From Motacilla alba alba (lineage: Eukaryota; Chordata; Aves; Passeriformes; Motacillidae): 64,000 nucleotides of DNA. The stretch's first letter is position 1. Every line of letters begins with the position of its first letter. Positions 35,635 to 49,600 of this stretch are shown here, in pieces. Location of the stretch: contig NC_052017.1 of NCBI RefSeq assembly GCF_015832195.1, positions 93,624,429 through 93,688,428 of the forward strand. Direction: 5' to 3'. The notes below the pieces were generated by a model. It saw nothing but the letters and a program-made list of their open reading frames with translations. It ran no database searches and was not told the origin of the DNA. The position numbers were made by a program, and so were the translations under genes.

Positions 35635-38600
35635 ACGCACACAAGCAGCATCGGTGGAATGGCTAAATGGTGGCAGCCAACCTTCTCCCTGTATGCAAAG
35701 AACAGCATCCCAGCAGTCTGGGCACTAATGGGAACTACTGTTCTCCCCTGCTTGGCACAACCATGTCCAAGCAAAGGTGTGAAATTCAGCAGGTGGGGTA
35801 CATGGCTGCAAGCACGCAATATTTGTCATGTTACAAGTTGCCTATTATTTTTTTTTTCCTGGGGAAAAATATTGTCACTTTTTGTTTCATCAATTTAATT
35901 AGATACAATTTGTCTCAGCTTTTCTCTGCAGTATTTGTTTACTTTCTCATCAGGACCGACACAGGCCAATTAGTGCAGTGTAATTGTTTAACCTAGTCAG
36001 AGCGCTGTGCTGGCTAGAGGAGCGTGCTGGCTGCGAGGGAGGCAGGGCTGAGGGAGCAGTCACCGGCTGCAGTGTGGCGCCAGGGCCTTCAGCAATCGCT
36101 GACACCACACCGTCCCCTGGAAGTGCAAGTTGCTCTGACATCCCAGCAGCCTGGATTCCTTGTTCTCTGTCACTGCTATCACGGTACGATCAATTCCCAG
36201 AGCTAATTCTTCAACCACACCGTGCCCAAAGCACTGCACGGCATTATCTCCTTCCTAGGATGCCCCCTGAAAGCAAAATCTACTGCAACCATAGAAACCA
36301 GAGGACTTAAGTGATGTGTCATGTACATGTGCTGTCTCTGTTTTCAGTACCTTCGCCAAGAATACAACGTGAGAGCCAGTAAGAAGGTTGATTTAATTCC
36401 TTCATCCCCTATCTCTGGAAAAACGGACAGAAATTAGCCACAAAATAAGTGACATATGCTTGCTTTTCTCTCTGAACTTATGCACAGAGGCCAGAGGAAC
36501 AGGGCTGCTACTGCCACAAGCAGGGATGGAGGTGGGAAAAGGGTTTGGTGGGGCTGGTGCAGTGGAAAGCCCAATGCTGAATGTGGCTTTCACAGGGAGA
36601 GTGGTGAGAGAAAAGGCAATAAGGGAGGTCCGTATGACAAAATATTTAAAGTTGTTTTGGCTCTGTTGATCAGCCTAAGCATTGATCAAACACAGTTGTG
36701 CCATGCCATGGAAGCAGTTTTGCATGGATTGCAAAAGCTATTGATATTTTTCCCCCTGCTTTACTGTGAAGAGTACGTGGGGGAGGGAAGAAAAGACTAT
36801 TGAGGTGGCCATTGCAAGTATACACGAGCCTCGTCTGCCAGAGCTACCACAGAAAAGAAAGGAAAAAAGGCATCTTAAAATGAAACAATAATTGAGGAGA
36901 GAAAGAAAATACCTTTCTTTTTTTTTTTCATTTTTCCTTTTCCTTTTCTTTCGTTCTTCTTTTAAATCAGACCGATGTTGTGATTAACTTGCATTCTGCA
37001 GCACAGTTGATGTGACAGTCAACCAAATTAATCCCATTATGCAAAATCCAGTTCACAAGTGGTTTTTCTTTTTTCTTTTTTTTTTGTAAAATTATGTCAA
37101 TTTCCCCATAAATTGGAGAGACCATGTCAGTTTTCTCTATTGCACATAGACACTACACAGTGCTGTATGTCTATATTCCTTTAATGCAGTAAGATACAAA
37201 TTTTAGCTCAGTGGCACAAATTAAGATTCATAACTTTAATGCTGATGTTTCTGTTTACATGAGGCTTGTAGGAAAATTTCCATTAGTTTTGGCATTCATT
37301 TTCATTCTTGCATTTCATAACATACCAACTATTAAAAAACAAGAGAATGAAGAGCTTTAAAAAATAAACAACCTGCAACCTGAAGTAAAAATGCCTAATT
37401 ATTTTGATAACAGAAGCATGATTTTTTTTTTCGTCTCCCATTTCTTTTTTTCCCCCTTCTTCCCTTTTAAAGGAATTTGCCGCCTGTGGTAAACAAGCCT
37501 CCTCGAGGCTCCCCGTGGTGTGCGTGGTGTCTGGCGGCTGGAGCAGGAGACATTTCCACAACTGCTACCCTTTCAGCTGAATGTGGCCATGCAGTAGGTG
37601 GCCAAATCTGTTTGGCTTTCACCGAGATCTGTGAATTCCCTGCATCCAACCAACTTGTCAAATTAAAACCTTGCCTGCTCTGTGCTGAAGAACAGACGTG
37701 CGATGGAAGCTTCTTGCACTCTAGCCCTTTGTCACCAGCACGCTGAGCTCCCAACATCTGCTCGCTGGACTCGGCTTTTGCACCTTGTTCATTTATAATG
37801 CAGCAAACCTCAGCTTCCACAGCACAGGACTTAATGTGCCCCCGCTTTAGAAAAAAAAGAAATTCAGAAAAAGGAACATCCAGAGAGGAGGAGAAGAGAA
37901 ATTGAGGCTCTAATATATATGTTCCTCGCCGATTTGGGAATAAACATATTTTTAAGTGAGAAGTTTGTTGGATTGTACTTTTTTATCCCGGTAATGCTTT
38001 CTTGTACAGTGAATTGTTGACTTTTTTCCCATGCTTTAGATTTATTAGACATGTGTCAAGTTGTCAGCCTCCTACCGCTTGCATTTGTGTCCACCTTGCA
38101 AACAGCAGGGAAAAATATTTTTTTCCCTTCTCTCTCTCTCTTTCTCTCTCTCCTATGAATGTTCACTTCTTGGCAGCTCTGAAACAAATTTTGAGCAGTT
38201 GCTGTTCCTATTGATAGCAGTAGTTTGATGTTAGAAAAAGGGGGTTTATTTTCCCCAAGTTTCTGACATATACTGGCATATCATCTCACATCCTACCCTG
38301 ACGCATCAAAACTAAAGCAAACCAAACCAAGGGGAAAAAAAAAAGGCAGAAAGAGGGGGAGGGCATAAACCAGCATGTTCACACAGCTCCTGAGCCACCG
38401 AAGAACACCCGCCCATCTGTTCACCATTTCAGTCCCTTTGTTCTACCTTTATTATATGTATTCCTCAATAAAATGAACTCCTGCTACTTTGACGACATTT
38501 CAACACATGCCTCTTAGTCTGCGTTTGAACTGTCTGTGAGGATCTCCTCACTCCCCTCCTCTCACTTGCCATCAGCAGCTGAGCCGAGGAGATACCTGCC

Positions 38601-40914
38601 AGACAAGCCAAGCTGGGGGAAGGAAGCCTCCAAGGCAGTGAACAGCTCCCCATGGCACAACCAGAGTTCCCAGGAAATAGTTCCAGGTGGGGAACCCTGT
38701 GGAGACAGCCCCACATACTGAGAATGACACACCGTGTGTTATGTGTTTGCTGTCATCGGAATTACATTGATGGCAAGGTGCCCCTCTCAGGGGCAGAGCT
38801 CTCTTTCAACCCTACAGAACGAGTGCTTAGATTTTATATTTTAAAGCCAGCTACAGATGCTCGCACACCAAAATGCTTGTATCTAACTTTCAGATGGCTA
38901 CATTTCACCTACAACTGCTCCTAGCTTTTAGCACTTTATTTTCTTTTCTGACTTGACTCCTTCTGTTGCAGCCATGAAATTTCCCAAATATTAAAATGTC
39001 CTGCAGGAAGAACAGGTCTGAGATCTTAGCTCCCCATACAGTTACTTGGTTAAGTCCCCCTCTTTCCATGCAGCTTCATTCCTCAAAACAGATCATCTTA
39101 TGACAGAGGATCTGCAATGGCATGGAAATGTCATTTTTGCAGGTTACTGCCTCCCAGGTGTCTCCTGTCAAGGAGAAACTGGAAGTGGGGGAAATGGGGC
39201 ACCCGAACACACTTTGCTTTTGTTCCTATAACAGCAGAAGGAGAACTCAAGTCATTCAAGTCTTTATCAGAAAATCCAGGCCTCAGTGGCTTAGCTGCAG
39301 AATGTTTGTCACTAGGTCAGCCAAGAGGGGCGACTGCCAAAAGAAAACACCCCAAACTGCCCTATCAGTTTGTTTTCCAGGGAGAAAGAACCCTTCAACT
39401 AAGGACTGCTGCTGGCATTACTCTGCCTGGTGCCCGGGTTCAGCAGCCTCTCACACCATTCCAGTGGCACCTTATCCAGCAGTGCCAGGCACCCTCTCAA
39501 CCCCAGGGATACCAGTGCAATGGCTGAGCCACCTCTACCCCTGTTCCCATGCAGATCTTCCTGCCTGTGAGCAAACAACCACTTAAGGAAACTTTGCACT
39601 GTGCGTGTCCCCAGAGCAATGCAAACCACAGAGCAAATGGAAATTGCTCCTATCCAAACACTCTTCCACACCTGGCATTTCATTACACTGCAGAAATGTA
39701 GCTCCAGAGGCACGGGTAGCACTTCCCTTCCATCCAGAAGCACTTTGCACCCTCTGCCTAATGTCTTACAGCAGTAGCAGCTGTCTGGGGGTAGAGAGGA
39801 CATGCCCATTTGTTTAGCTACAATTAACATTCATCTGCTGTAATGATTCATCGGGTGATAAAGCAGTGATGAAATGTAACTTTCAGGCTCATCAGAATGC
39901 ATCACCTTCTATGTGGCAAGTCAGAAATTCCTGCCACAAGAGAATCCGCGGCTGGTGGCGTTTTCCATCCCTAGAGGCACATTCCTCCTCTTCCCAAACG
40001 CAAAAGCCTGGAAATGCCATTGCTGTGCTGACAGAAGGATTCATGCAGCATCTCTGTTTTCACTGCAGCTGAATTCGCTCCTGCTGTAGGTTCAGCCTGT
40101 GTGGAATATTATGAACATCTCCACATGTACATTACACCCCAACTCATTGGCTGCTATTTGCTCTGGAGACTAAACATTCGATCTGCCAGCAATCACATTA
40201 TCGTGCCAGCCAAAATGCAAACCTGAACCATATGGGCAGAAGAGGGACCCATTGCTTCCACACTGCTGTCTCTATTCTTATCCCTCCAGTTCCCTGATGT
40301 TGAAACAGACCATCTATTTCCGCTGAATATTATGAAGCAGAGTAAGAAAGGAACTAGTTGAGAAAATTACTTTGTTTATTAAAAAATAAAAAGTCTCTAT
40401 GAAAAATGTTTACCTACTGTTTACTCACCAAACATAAGGTTTTGTGCACAGGCACAAAAAAATGCAATGAAATAAATACAAGACATTTAGAAATCTGTGC
40501 TGCGGATTTTGCCAAAAACGGAGCAGCAGAAGCTCACCCTGCCTGAGGGAATGACTGACTGGCTGAGGATGCATCCCGTCAGAGCAAGCTGAGTTTAGGG
40601 CAAGCAACAGGGCAGACAAAGGGAAAGGTAAAATATCTGTCATAGAGGAGAAAATACAGTTTCATTAAGCTGGAGCTCATATCACTTTAAATTCGCAGCT
40701 GGACTTTCAAAGTCAGCCTCTGCAGCTCCTGGTGCACTTCTGCACACGCTGCTTGAAATCCCGAGGTGCAGAAGGTAGCACAGAGCCCAGCCCTGGCTTC
40801 TGTCGTGTCCTGTTTATTTCCATAAGTAGTGCTCATAGGTAGCTGGAATTAGTGCTGTGCCCTGGCACGCTGGGCCATGCTTTGCTGTAGCACAGGGCAT
40901 ACCAGCTGCTAGGG

Positions 40915-42600
40915 AAATACTGGGGAAAATGGGGACCTGCTGCCAAATGGGATGGGGCCCATGTAACAAAGAACACTGAAAAGGCCAAGGTAATCAATGC
41001 CTTCTTCACATCGAGTTTTTTTTAACCTTGGAAGGTCAGGAACAAAGAAGTTTAGTAAAGTTTTGGAACTACTTGGTGTAGTTTAGGGAACATTTAAAGA
41101 AACTGCTCGGACACAATTCCATGGGCCCTTATGGGATGCACCAAAGAGTTGTCAGATATCTTTGTGAGGCTGCTCTTAATTATCTCAGAAATGTCGTGGT
41201 GATCAAGGGGGTGTTCCTGAGCAATGGAAGAGAGCAAATGTCACTCCTGTCTTCAAGAAGGGCAAGAAGAATCCAAGCAGCTACAGGCAGGCCAGCCTTA
41301 CCTTGATCCTTGGAAAGGTGATGGAGCAGCTAATCCTGAAAACTGTTTCCAGACACTTGAAAGATAGGTGATCAGCAGCAGTCAGCACAGATTTATCAAA
41401 GGGAAATTGTGTCTGACCAACCTGATAGCCTTCCATGATGAGATGGAAAGCTTGGTGGGTGAGGGGAGAGCCATGGATGTGGTTTATCTTAGTAAGACTT
41501 TTGACATTGTCTCTTTTCAACATCTTCACAGAAAACCTGGTGATATATGGGTTAAATATATGAGACAGTGAGGTGATTTGAAAGCTGGCTGAAGCACTGG
41601 GCTCAAAAGATACGTGATCAGCAGCCTGAAATCAGTCACTAGTTGCTAGCCAACTCCAGTGCTAGTACTGGGACCAGCACTGTGTAACCCTCTCATTGAT
41701 GACTCTGACAACAGATTCAGCAAATTCACAGATGGCACATAACTGGGAGAACTGGTTATAAGACTGGATGGTTGTGCTGCTGTTCAGGGCAGGCTGAGAG
41801 GAACCCTTGACAAGCTGTAGAAATGAGTCAATGGGAAACCCGTGAAGTTCAGCCAAGGGAAAAACAAAGTCATCCCATGTACTAGTACACCTTGGGCGTG
41901 GACCATCTAAGAAAGCAGCTTGGCAGAAAAGATCCATGAGACCCTGGTGAACAAATTGACTATGACTCAGCAATGCAGCCTTGTAGCAAAGAACGCCAGC
42001 AGTGTCTGGGATGCATCAAGAAGAGCTCAGCCAGCAGGTGGAAAGGGGATGATCCTTCCCCTCTACTGAGTGCTAGTGAGGGGACATCATCTGGAGTTCT
42101 GTGTCCAGTCCTGGGCTCCTCAGTGCAAGAGAGACAAGGACATAGAGGAGTTTAAGTGCAGTGAAGGGTTACTAAGGTAAATTAAGGCCGCAAAGCATTT
42201 GGCATGTGAGTAGAGGCTAAGAGAGGTGGTCCTGTTCAGCCCAGAGAAGAAGAGGCTCAGGGGGAGTCTTATCAACATGTACAAATGTCCAGTACTGGGA
42301 CTAAAGCAGAAAGAGCTAGGTTCTTCTCAGTTGTGTCCAGTGATGGGACAAGAGGCAATGGGACAAACTGAAACACTTATTAGGAATTTCCACCTAAATA
42401 TAAGAAAATCTATATTTTTTTTCTTGTGACAGCAATCAAACACTGGCACAGGTTGCCAAGAGAAGTTGTCAGGTCTGCATCCTTGGAGATATTCAAAACT
42501 CAAGTAGACTTAAGCCTGAGTAGCTGACCCTGATTGAGCAGGGGGTTAGAATACCTGATCTCCAGAAATGCCTTCCAACCTAAGCTGTTCTGTGATCTTC
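40915..42600 (+). mobile_element. CR1 LINE, 5'-truncated copy with decayed ORF2 and 3' UTR
   Basis: This is the longest CR1 in the window, covering the reverse-transcriptase part of ORF2 to the 3' end. Recognisable ORF2 text includes RANVTPVFKKGKK, LILGKVMEQLILK, HRFIKGKLCLTNLIAF and MDVVYLSKTFDIVS. The last corresponds to RT motif A (usually VYLDFSKAFD) and lacks the DF pair, which includes the catalytic Asp. Many stops and frame changes follow. The 3' part carries the standard UTR, ending at TTCCAACCTAAGCTGTTCTG near 42590. It is inactive. In CR1, ORF2 encodes the endonuclease and reverse transcriptase used for retrotransposition; the endonuclease part is absent from this copy. Confidence 0.93.
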
Positions 42601-43645
42601 TCAACTTGCAGCTTTTCAGGAGCACAGACAACATGAATCTACAAGACACGATTGATCTAGGCCAGCATCTGGTAGTGACTTTTGGCAGGTTCTCTGAAAG
42701 CTTAATATTCATCATAAATGCAGAACTGAGGACTTCACTGATAATATGCAGACTTTCAGGTCTTCACAAATCTTTAGAGAAAGTTGAACCTTAAAACCCT
42801 ACAAATATCTGGAGTGTGGTCAACGCTTCGTCGTGGTTTGATAGTGTACATTGAACTTTGAATCAGGGACTCTCTTAATGATCATTTCCTCGGGGTGGGG
42901 TGGGAGGGGGGAACACTGGAGGACAACTGCAATCTTTCTATTTAAAACAGGTAAAAATTAATGCCAATCAGGTAATAGGTAATACAGATGTATGCACACA
43001 CCACGCACAGAGAGACAAGCTCTTTCTCTGAACACAGAGCTTAAATTGCTTGTTGCAGTATTTGAAAAACAAGTGAGACATATCTCAGACTCAGGAGATA
43101 TTTTTGAAAACAGGCAAAATTGACTTTTTTTCCCATATTCACTGGCAGATATTGCACAGTTACATGGCAATATGCAGATAGAAGACAATGTGCATCTTAT
43201 CTTGCCAGCGATAGATTCTACACCGGCTTTAAAGGAATAAATCATTAATTTAAATCATGGATTTTCTGTTTACAAAACAAGCATTTAAAAATATTTCACT
43301 CCCAGCTCAGCAGAAAGAAAGACCTTTTAATATATATTGGTGAATCTGATAAATGCTTCTATGCACATAGACATAATTTTCGTTGGTTAGATTTAATTTT
43401 CTTGTTTTTTATTTAAATCAGTGGTAGTTTTTTCAATGGTGCATTTTAGACAAATACATAAGATTTTAAGAGAAATTAGTAGACAAACAACATTTCTCCC
43501 TCTTTTTTCTACATGTAATGATGTATTTTGAAGCTCTGGTGAGCAGGAAATGGGATTCCAGCTGGTGCCTGTTGCCACCAAGGTTCTGCACAGAAATTCT
43601 GTTCAGCACCTGTGGAGACTTAATCCTGATTCAGGAGACCTCAAG

Positions 43646-43685
<40 letters not shown>

Positions 43686-46600
43686 GTCTCCTTATTGCTG
43701 GCCCCAAAATTTTTCAACATTATTTACAGCATCTATTGCTCCCTGATGGGAAAAAATAACCTTTGTGGTTGGGATACCACAAAATGTCCAGCACCTGGGA
43801 TGGTGGAACACTGACATAAGTCCAGAATTTTCAAACTGACTAAGTGATCCTAAGAATAATGTAGCAGGGAGGACCAAGATGGATGTTGTCTCAGAGGTAG
43901 GCTGGTGCAACACTATTAAGTCCTAGAACAAATCCACAGCTAAGAACTTCTGGAGATGAGCTACGGGTATAGATTAACAAAATGATGGTCAATTTGCAAA
44001 GCAGTTTTCTAGAAACAGCCAAACAGATCCATGTGGCTTTGAATTCAAATCAGCCTAAAAGCCTGAGGGACAGGTTAAGAATAAGATTTAATCAGATATC
44101 CTTTCTCATGAAAAAAATTAAAGAAGCTCAAATCTGAGGTCCATGGCTTGGATCTTTCTATTATTTTAATTAAAACTAATCAGTTTGCAACCTCCTACAT
44201 GCTTATTTCATTGCCAGAATCTGACTGGGAACATCAGACTAAGTGAATCAGACTGCTTGGTGATTATCCAGCTGGAATATTGTATTTCTCTCTTGTTGCC
44301 ATCTCTGTAGTTTAGTGGTCTTAAGACGATGCATGTGGTCCCTCTTAGGATCCACAGAAAGAACATTTTTAGAATGAGGCAGTTGGAGGCAGGGGCAAGA
44401 GAGGAGTAGATGATACTCCTGAAATACTATTCCTCTGCAGCAGTGGTCCAAAAGAGTTCATAAAGCAAGTAATCACTCCTCTAGCTAAACAAATTTCTAG
44501 CATTTGATTGATGCTCAGATTCACAGAGCTGAGAAAGACAAGTAAACAAGTCAATTCCCTGACTCATCATATGATGTCTCTGAGTATCACATAAAATGCT
44601 AATGATTAAGTTAATTTAGTAAATATAATCAAGAAGTCCACCTTTATCTATTACTAACAATCTATTATTCATTAGCTTTTTACGTCTCACAGTTATGAAA
44701 CATTGCCCTTAGTTTTGTTTTTTTTAAATGTTAACTAGAACAAGGGTTAAGAAGAGGCAAAGCAAAGGACCACCCATGATAAAAGGCTTTGAAGATTTCC
44801 TCCAGATGAATTCTAGCAACTAAGAAAACTTCTGACAGTTTCTAATTTAGACAGTCATTTGTGAGAAATGGAAAAACACCTGGTGAACAAAGTTAACTGG
44901 CTGAATGACTGTTCAGAAGAAAAAAAAAGCCAACAAAATAAAACTTACAAAAAAAAACCAACCCACAAAAATTTGCTTACCCCAGATTTTGCCTCTGCTT
45001 CAATTTCGTTGTCCAAAAGAAGGGAGAGCAGTACTTACTTTCAGGCCAGATAAACAGCACTCTGAGAACCCTCTGCTGTGATTGAGATATTCCCACTTGC
45101 TTTCCACTACATGCTTAAACACTGTTACAGCAAATATTCCAGACAATTGCATAACTTCTTAGACTGTTAAAAAAACACACGCCAAAAAACCTAAGAGCAA
45201 AAGCTTTGTGAGCACAGTCAAAATAAATTAGCTTACCGATTATTCAATTAATATCATATTACTTTAATTAATTAGCATTCTTCTGTGGGAAGGAGAGACA
45301 GCCTCCCTGATTAAAAGCCTTTATACTGCACAGAAAATGTATAGACATGTCACTGCTCACAATCCTCTTGAATTTGGAACCTAATAAAATTCCTAAATTG
45401 TCTCATAGCCCTTTGAATTAGGTTGGGAATATCCACTCATGGACATTTGTGGCAACACAGAGATGTCTGGACAACATCTGAAAATCTCAGATTGCTGGAG
45501 AATACAGCCCACGTCTGTCTGAGGGATCATTTAGGTGGAAGTAGCTAGATAAAAAGAATGTTGCTGGCCATTTATACATGTGGGAGACAAATTTACACAG
45601 AGTTCACATCAACTTTATTGTTTGGATTTTTCCTTTCTCTATAGACAGATTCAAATGGAGGTATTGCTTGGCTTGAAACAGGAGACCCAGTAAACACATC
45701 CCTCAAAATTTTCATTCTTAATGTATCAGTAACATTTCAGTTCATTACAGTGTTATTAGTCAGTCTTCATAAAAGAGCTATGCATCTTTATTAAAAATGG
45801 AAGTTCACATCATTTTATGTTCCCATAAAAATGGGTGGTGGTAGCTTTGATTAATTTCTTCACGTACAATGAACTTTACAGCAAATTGGACAGTGTAATT
45901 CAATTCCTATTTCTGTGGATTTTTTTTTTGTTGGTGGAAAATTGATATAATTCATATGTAATCGTATTGCCTTTGCAAGAGATATTTAAGAAATAATATC
46001 CTGAGGTAATGATTGCATGGCTTAATTATTAATACCATACTTTCAGGCACGACAGTGTGCACTCCTTTTATCAAGCTTGGCTTCTATCAAAAAAATATTT
46101 CCCTATCTTTAGTTTGTTACTTGCTGTAAGGTGTTTCTGAATTTTACACTTACATGGAGTCAGAGTACCTGATATCAGTGTGGTTCTCTTCAGAGGAAGT
46201 TTTAATTTTGGAAAGGGTGGATGACTAAAAGACAAAAAAAAGGCCAACTCAGTAGTAGAGCAGAATTATATGCACAGATTTCAAATAAGATGGGAAGGCA
46301 AATTTGAAACTGTGTTTGTTGGAAGTGGTGATTTTCTGGGTTAGGATAATTATGAATCTCTAAGGAAGTTTAACTAGCCACAAATGAACCATGCTAGGAA
46401 ATCCAAGGGGACAGTCCAGCATCACCAGGAGGTCTAGAAGATCCAGTGTTCCCTTATGCTGTATGAGAGGTCTGGTCAGGTCTTTCTAATAATCAGATTA
46501 TCCAAGTGTGCTGGGTAATCTTTAGAGATGTAGGAAGCTGACTATTTCTGTATTTACAGTTCTGCCTTGAGGGGTGGAAGAAAACTCTTCATCTGGTCAG

Positions 46601-49600
46601 AGACAATAGAATATATCATTATTTCTCTGTTGTTTTATGCTTAAGCCTCTGCTGGCATTGCAAATTGCTCTCCTTTACTTCTCTGTTATATTTCTTTAAT
46701 CACTTCTTGAGACCAATGCACTGAAATGACGGAAACTTCAAACTGTACCAGCCACACATGCCATATGTGCTCACAGGTGATGTTTCTAAGTGATGCTTTG
46801 CAATTACCCTGCTTTGTCTTCATTCTAAGGCAGCCGCCTCCAGACAAGCCTCCCTTAGAAAACTGTGGACCACAGCTACTATTTTTACTGAAGACAAAGG
46901 CCTTCCCAGCATAATTTGATAATCTTTTGATGGTGTTAACCATCACAGCTGGACCCATTCTGCATTTAGACCACAGAAAATCCAGTGAACACATTTACTG
47001 AAGTTCAAATCAAAGAAAAAAGTACCTATTCAGATTACCATCAATCATACTTCATGAAATGAGTTGATGTGACAGCCTCTGACTGCACAGACCCTTTTTT
47101 AATACAATGGATATAATTTCCATGTAGAAGTCAATCCCAGGAAATCTTATCAGGACATTTCCCTTACTTGTCTTTTCATCATCCAATAAAACATTTGGGC
47201 GAAGAGGCAGTCCCACAATGTCCTGGGTATTGGTGGTGAACCTACAGAAAGAACAGAAATTGTAAGAAACTCTGTCTTACCCAGACTCAAAGTGCTCTGT
47301 TAGAATGATGATCTTAAAAGAACACCCATCAATCCTTGCTACCAAAACTAAATGGAGAAAAAACTCCAGAATTTCAGACAGATGAAGGCTAAATCATGCT
47401 CTTGTTTACATATCAGTATTGACAACTGCAAATGAACCTAAAAACCAATTAGAAAGTAAGATGTTGCTTGGAGGACAAATATTTTCAGTTCAGTGTGTGA
47501 CAGAAGTCTAGTCCTTGGGACTCCTGATTTCTAAATAATCTTACAGGGGTGGTTTTAGGCAGAATAACTCACAGTAGTAGTAGGTGGAAAGGTTATTTCC
47601 AGCCTTCGTCCCCCGAGGAGTAGCATGCTGGCTAACCACACTCAGATAAACAAGGTAGAAGGGAATGAGAATTTTAATGCCCTGGAGCTCCCAACAGGCC
47701 AGTCCTGTATGAGTAACTTCAATTTCTATTGGACATTTGTGGAGCCTCTTCTCAGCAGCAATGGTCTGCATTTCTAAATAGCACAGAGCTGAATGCAGAT
47801 ATGAAGAGATCTTCCATCAGTCCCTTTGTTTCACCTGGTCTTCAGCTCACAGTTATTAGGGAGCTTATTGAGCTAACTAGAAGACACTCATGAATAAGTG
47901 ATTCAGTTCAAAAAAATGCATTTATCATATTCATAGTAGTTTATCCTATATATTTATTTCATATTCTACCTGATTGTGTTTTGTGTTTACATAAGTTTCT
48001 GTGTTCAGATATAAGCTAGTAAGTAGAAAACGATAAAATTGTGACTATGCTAGAACTACCAGTTGTGGAGAGACTTAAATTCACTCTATAGGTCCCAAAC
48101 CTCTACTGAGTATTTGGAGAAGGCTGAAACCCACAACTAGTTCAGGTGTTTAAGCGTCATTAAGGCCTCCTTCTTTCCTTGCTTACATCAGTGTAAGCTA
48201 AAAATGGTTCCCTTTAAGCCACTTGGTCTTGTCACTTTGTGGTGCAATATTTTAGTTGCAGCATCACACCCATGCTAACAAGTCACAGATAAGGCTCCTC
48301 ACACCAGATAAGACTATTAGTCTGCAGCTGAATATTGGCCAATGCTTGTTGCGTTAGAAGAAAACTGCTGTTGGTTCAATGCTGCACAGGGGACGGCATT
48401 CCTTCCAGTTTCCACGGGTAATCTTCTTATGTCAGGGGCAGAATCAATGATTAATTTTTGGTAACTGTTCTTCCTCATATGTCCTGACTCTTGCCCTCAT
48501 TATGGCCCTGAGTCAGCAAGGTACTTAAGCACACAAACAGTCCACACTGCTGCTGGGGTTCCTAATGTTCTGCATGTGTGAGGTCTTTCAAAAATCTGTT
48601 TCTGAGTTGCTTTTAAATCCAGTTATATAAAGGTGCTAGTGGAAATGCCCACACAGCAGCTCAGTGTCACTATTACAGTGTGGGCCATACAAGCACAGTG
48701 CAATGAAAGTACATGCCAACTTTGTTCTTGACATGTGCTATTTTATAATCGGCCAAGATCTGACAAAACATGGTTGTACTGACCATTTTACCTGTGAGTG
48801 ATGCACCTCAACAAATTACATCATTTGAATTCCCTGAGATCATTCCACTGATGACAATGATGGTAAAAACCTACATACTTAAAATAACAAAACTGCTTAT
48901 ATGGTCACAGCAGAGCACTGATCCTGAATTTGGCACACGACAATGACCAAATCAACTGGCAAAAACATAATTACACCAGATCAGGAGGGGCTAAGTTCAG
49001 AGGACTGTTTAGGCAGCAGAGTGTGCCCCTTGTGAGAACTCTGTAAGGGAGAGCTCTTTAAAACACAGCACCCTAAGCAAGCTGCCTAATAAGACAAAAG
49101 GCAAATAGATATGATTCACATCAAAAGAGGTACAGATGAACTGGGAAAACCAGGTAATGCATTAGAAGAAATCTTCAACTTGCACACAATGGACTGCTTC
49201 ACTTCACAAGGAGGCAAAAAATGAGCAGCTGTGGGATCTTCTTTGTTATTAGCACTGTTTCAGGAGCCGTTTTCAGAGTCCAGCTGTAAATTGGATATAA
49301 GCACTTGCCAAATGCAAGGGGAGTGGTTTCCACTTTGGTCTTTGTGTTTATTGTTTCTGCACTGGCAACAGAATTGAATTCATAGCAGCAGCAAAACAAA
49401 GACAGCTCTGAGTTATACTGTAATTCACTGCTGGAGATTTATGAATATTATTTTCCCGTAAAACCCAGCATTTTTCGCTTTACTACTTGTAACCTGTAAG
49501 TGGCATAAAACTGTGTACCTAGCAGGATTTCCTATTGCAGTAAGTGCCAAACGCCAGTGTAAGAACTGCACTACATGCACATGTGGTTAGAGACTATGCA

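Larger units (their letters stand above)
30004..40914. other. Intergenic DNA, no gene seen
   Basis: No supportable coding gene is present. Simple repeats are listed separately. A stretch at 31045-31110 resembles an old reptile/bird MITE-type repeat. The block at 36960-37430 is AT-rich and non-repetitive and may be regulatory. The plus-strand frame at 31027-31278 is uninterrupted for 83 codons, but its product matches no family I know. Confidence 0.5.

Noticed and set aside
37477..37746. Cysteine-rich 89-codon plus-strand frame
   Set aside because: Cysteine spacing does not fit a zinc finger or secreted Cys-rich family, and no signal peptide or splice context supports it.
41368..41571. 67-codon frame with clear reverse-transcriptase similarity
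   Set aside because: Not a host gene; it is part of the decayed CR1 at 40915-42600.
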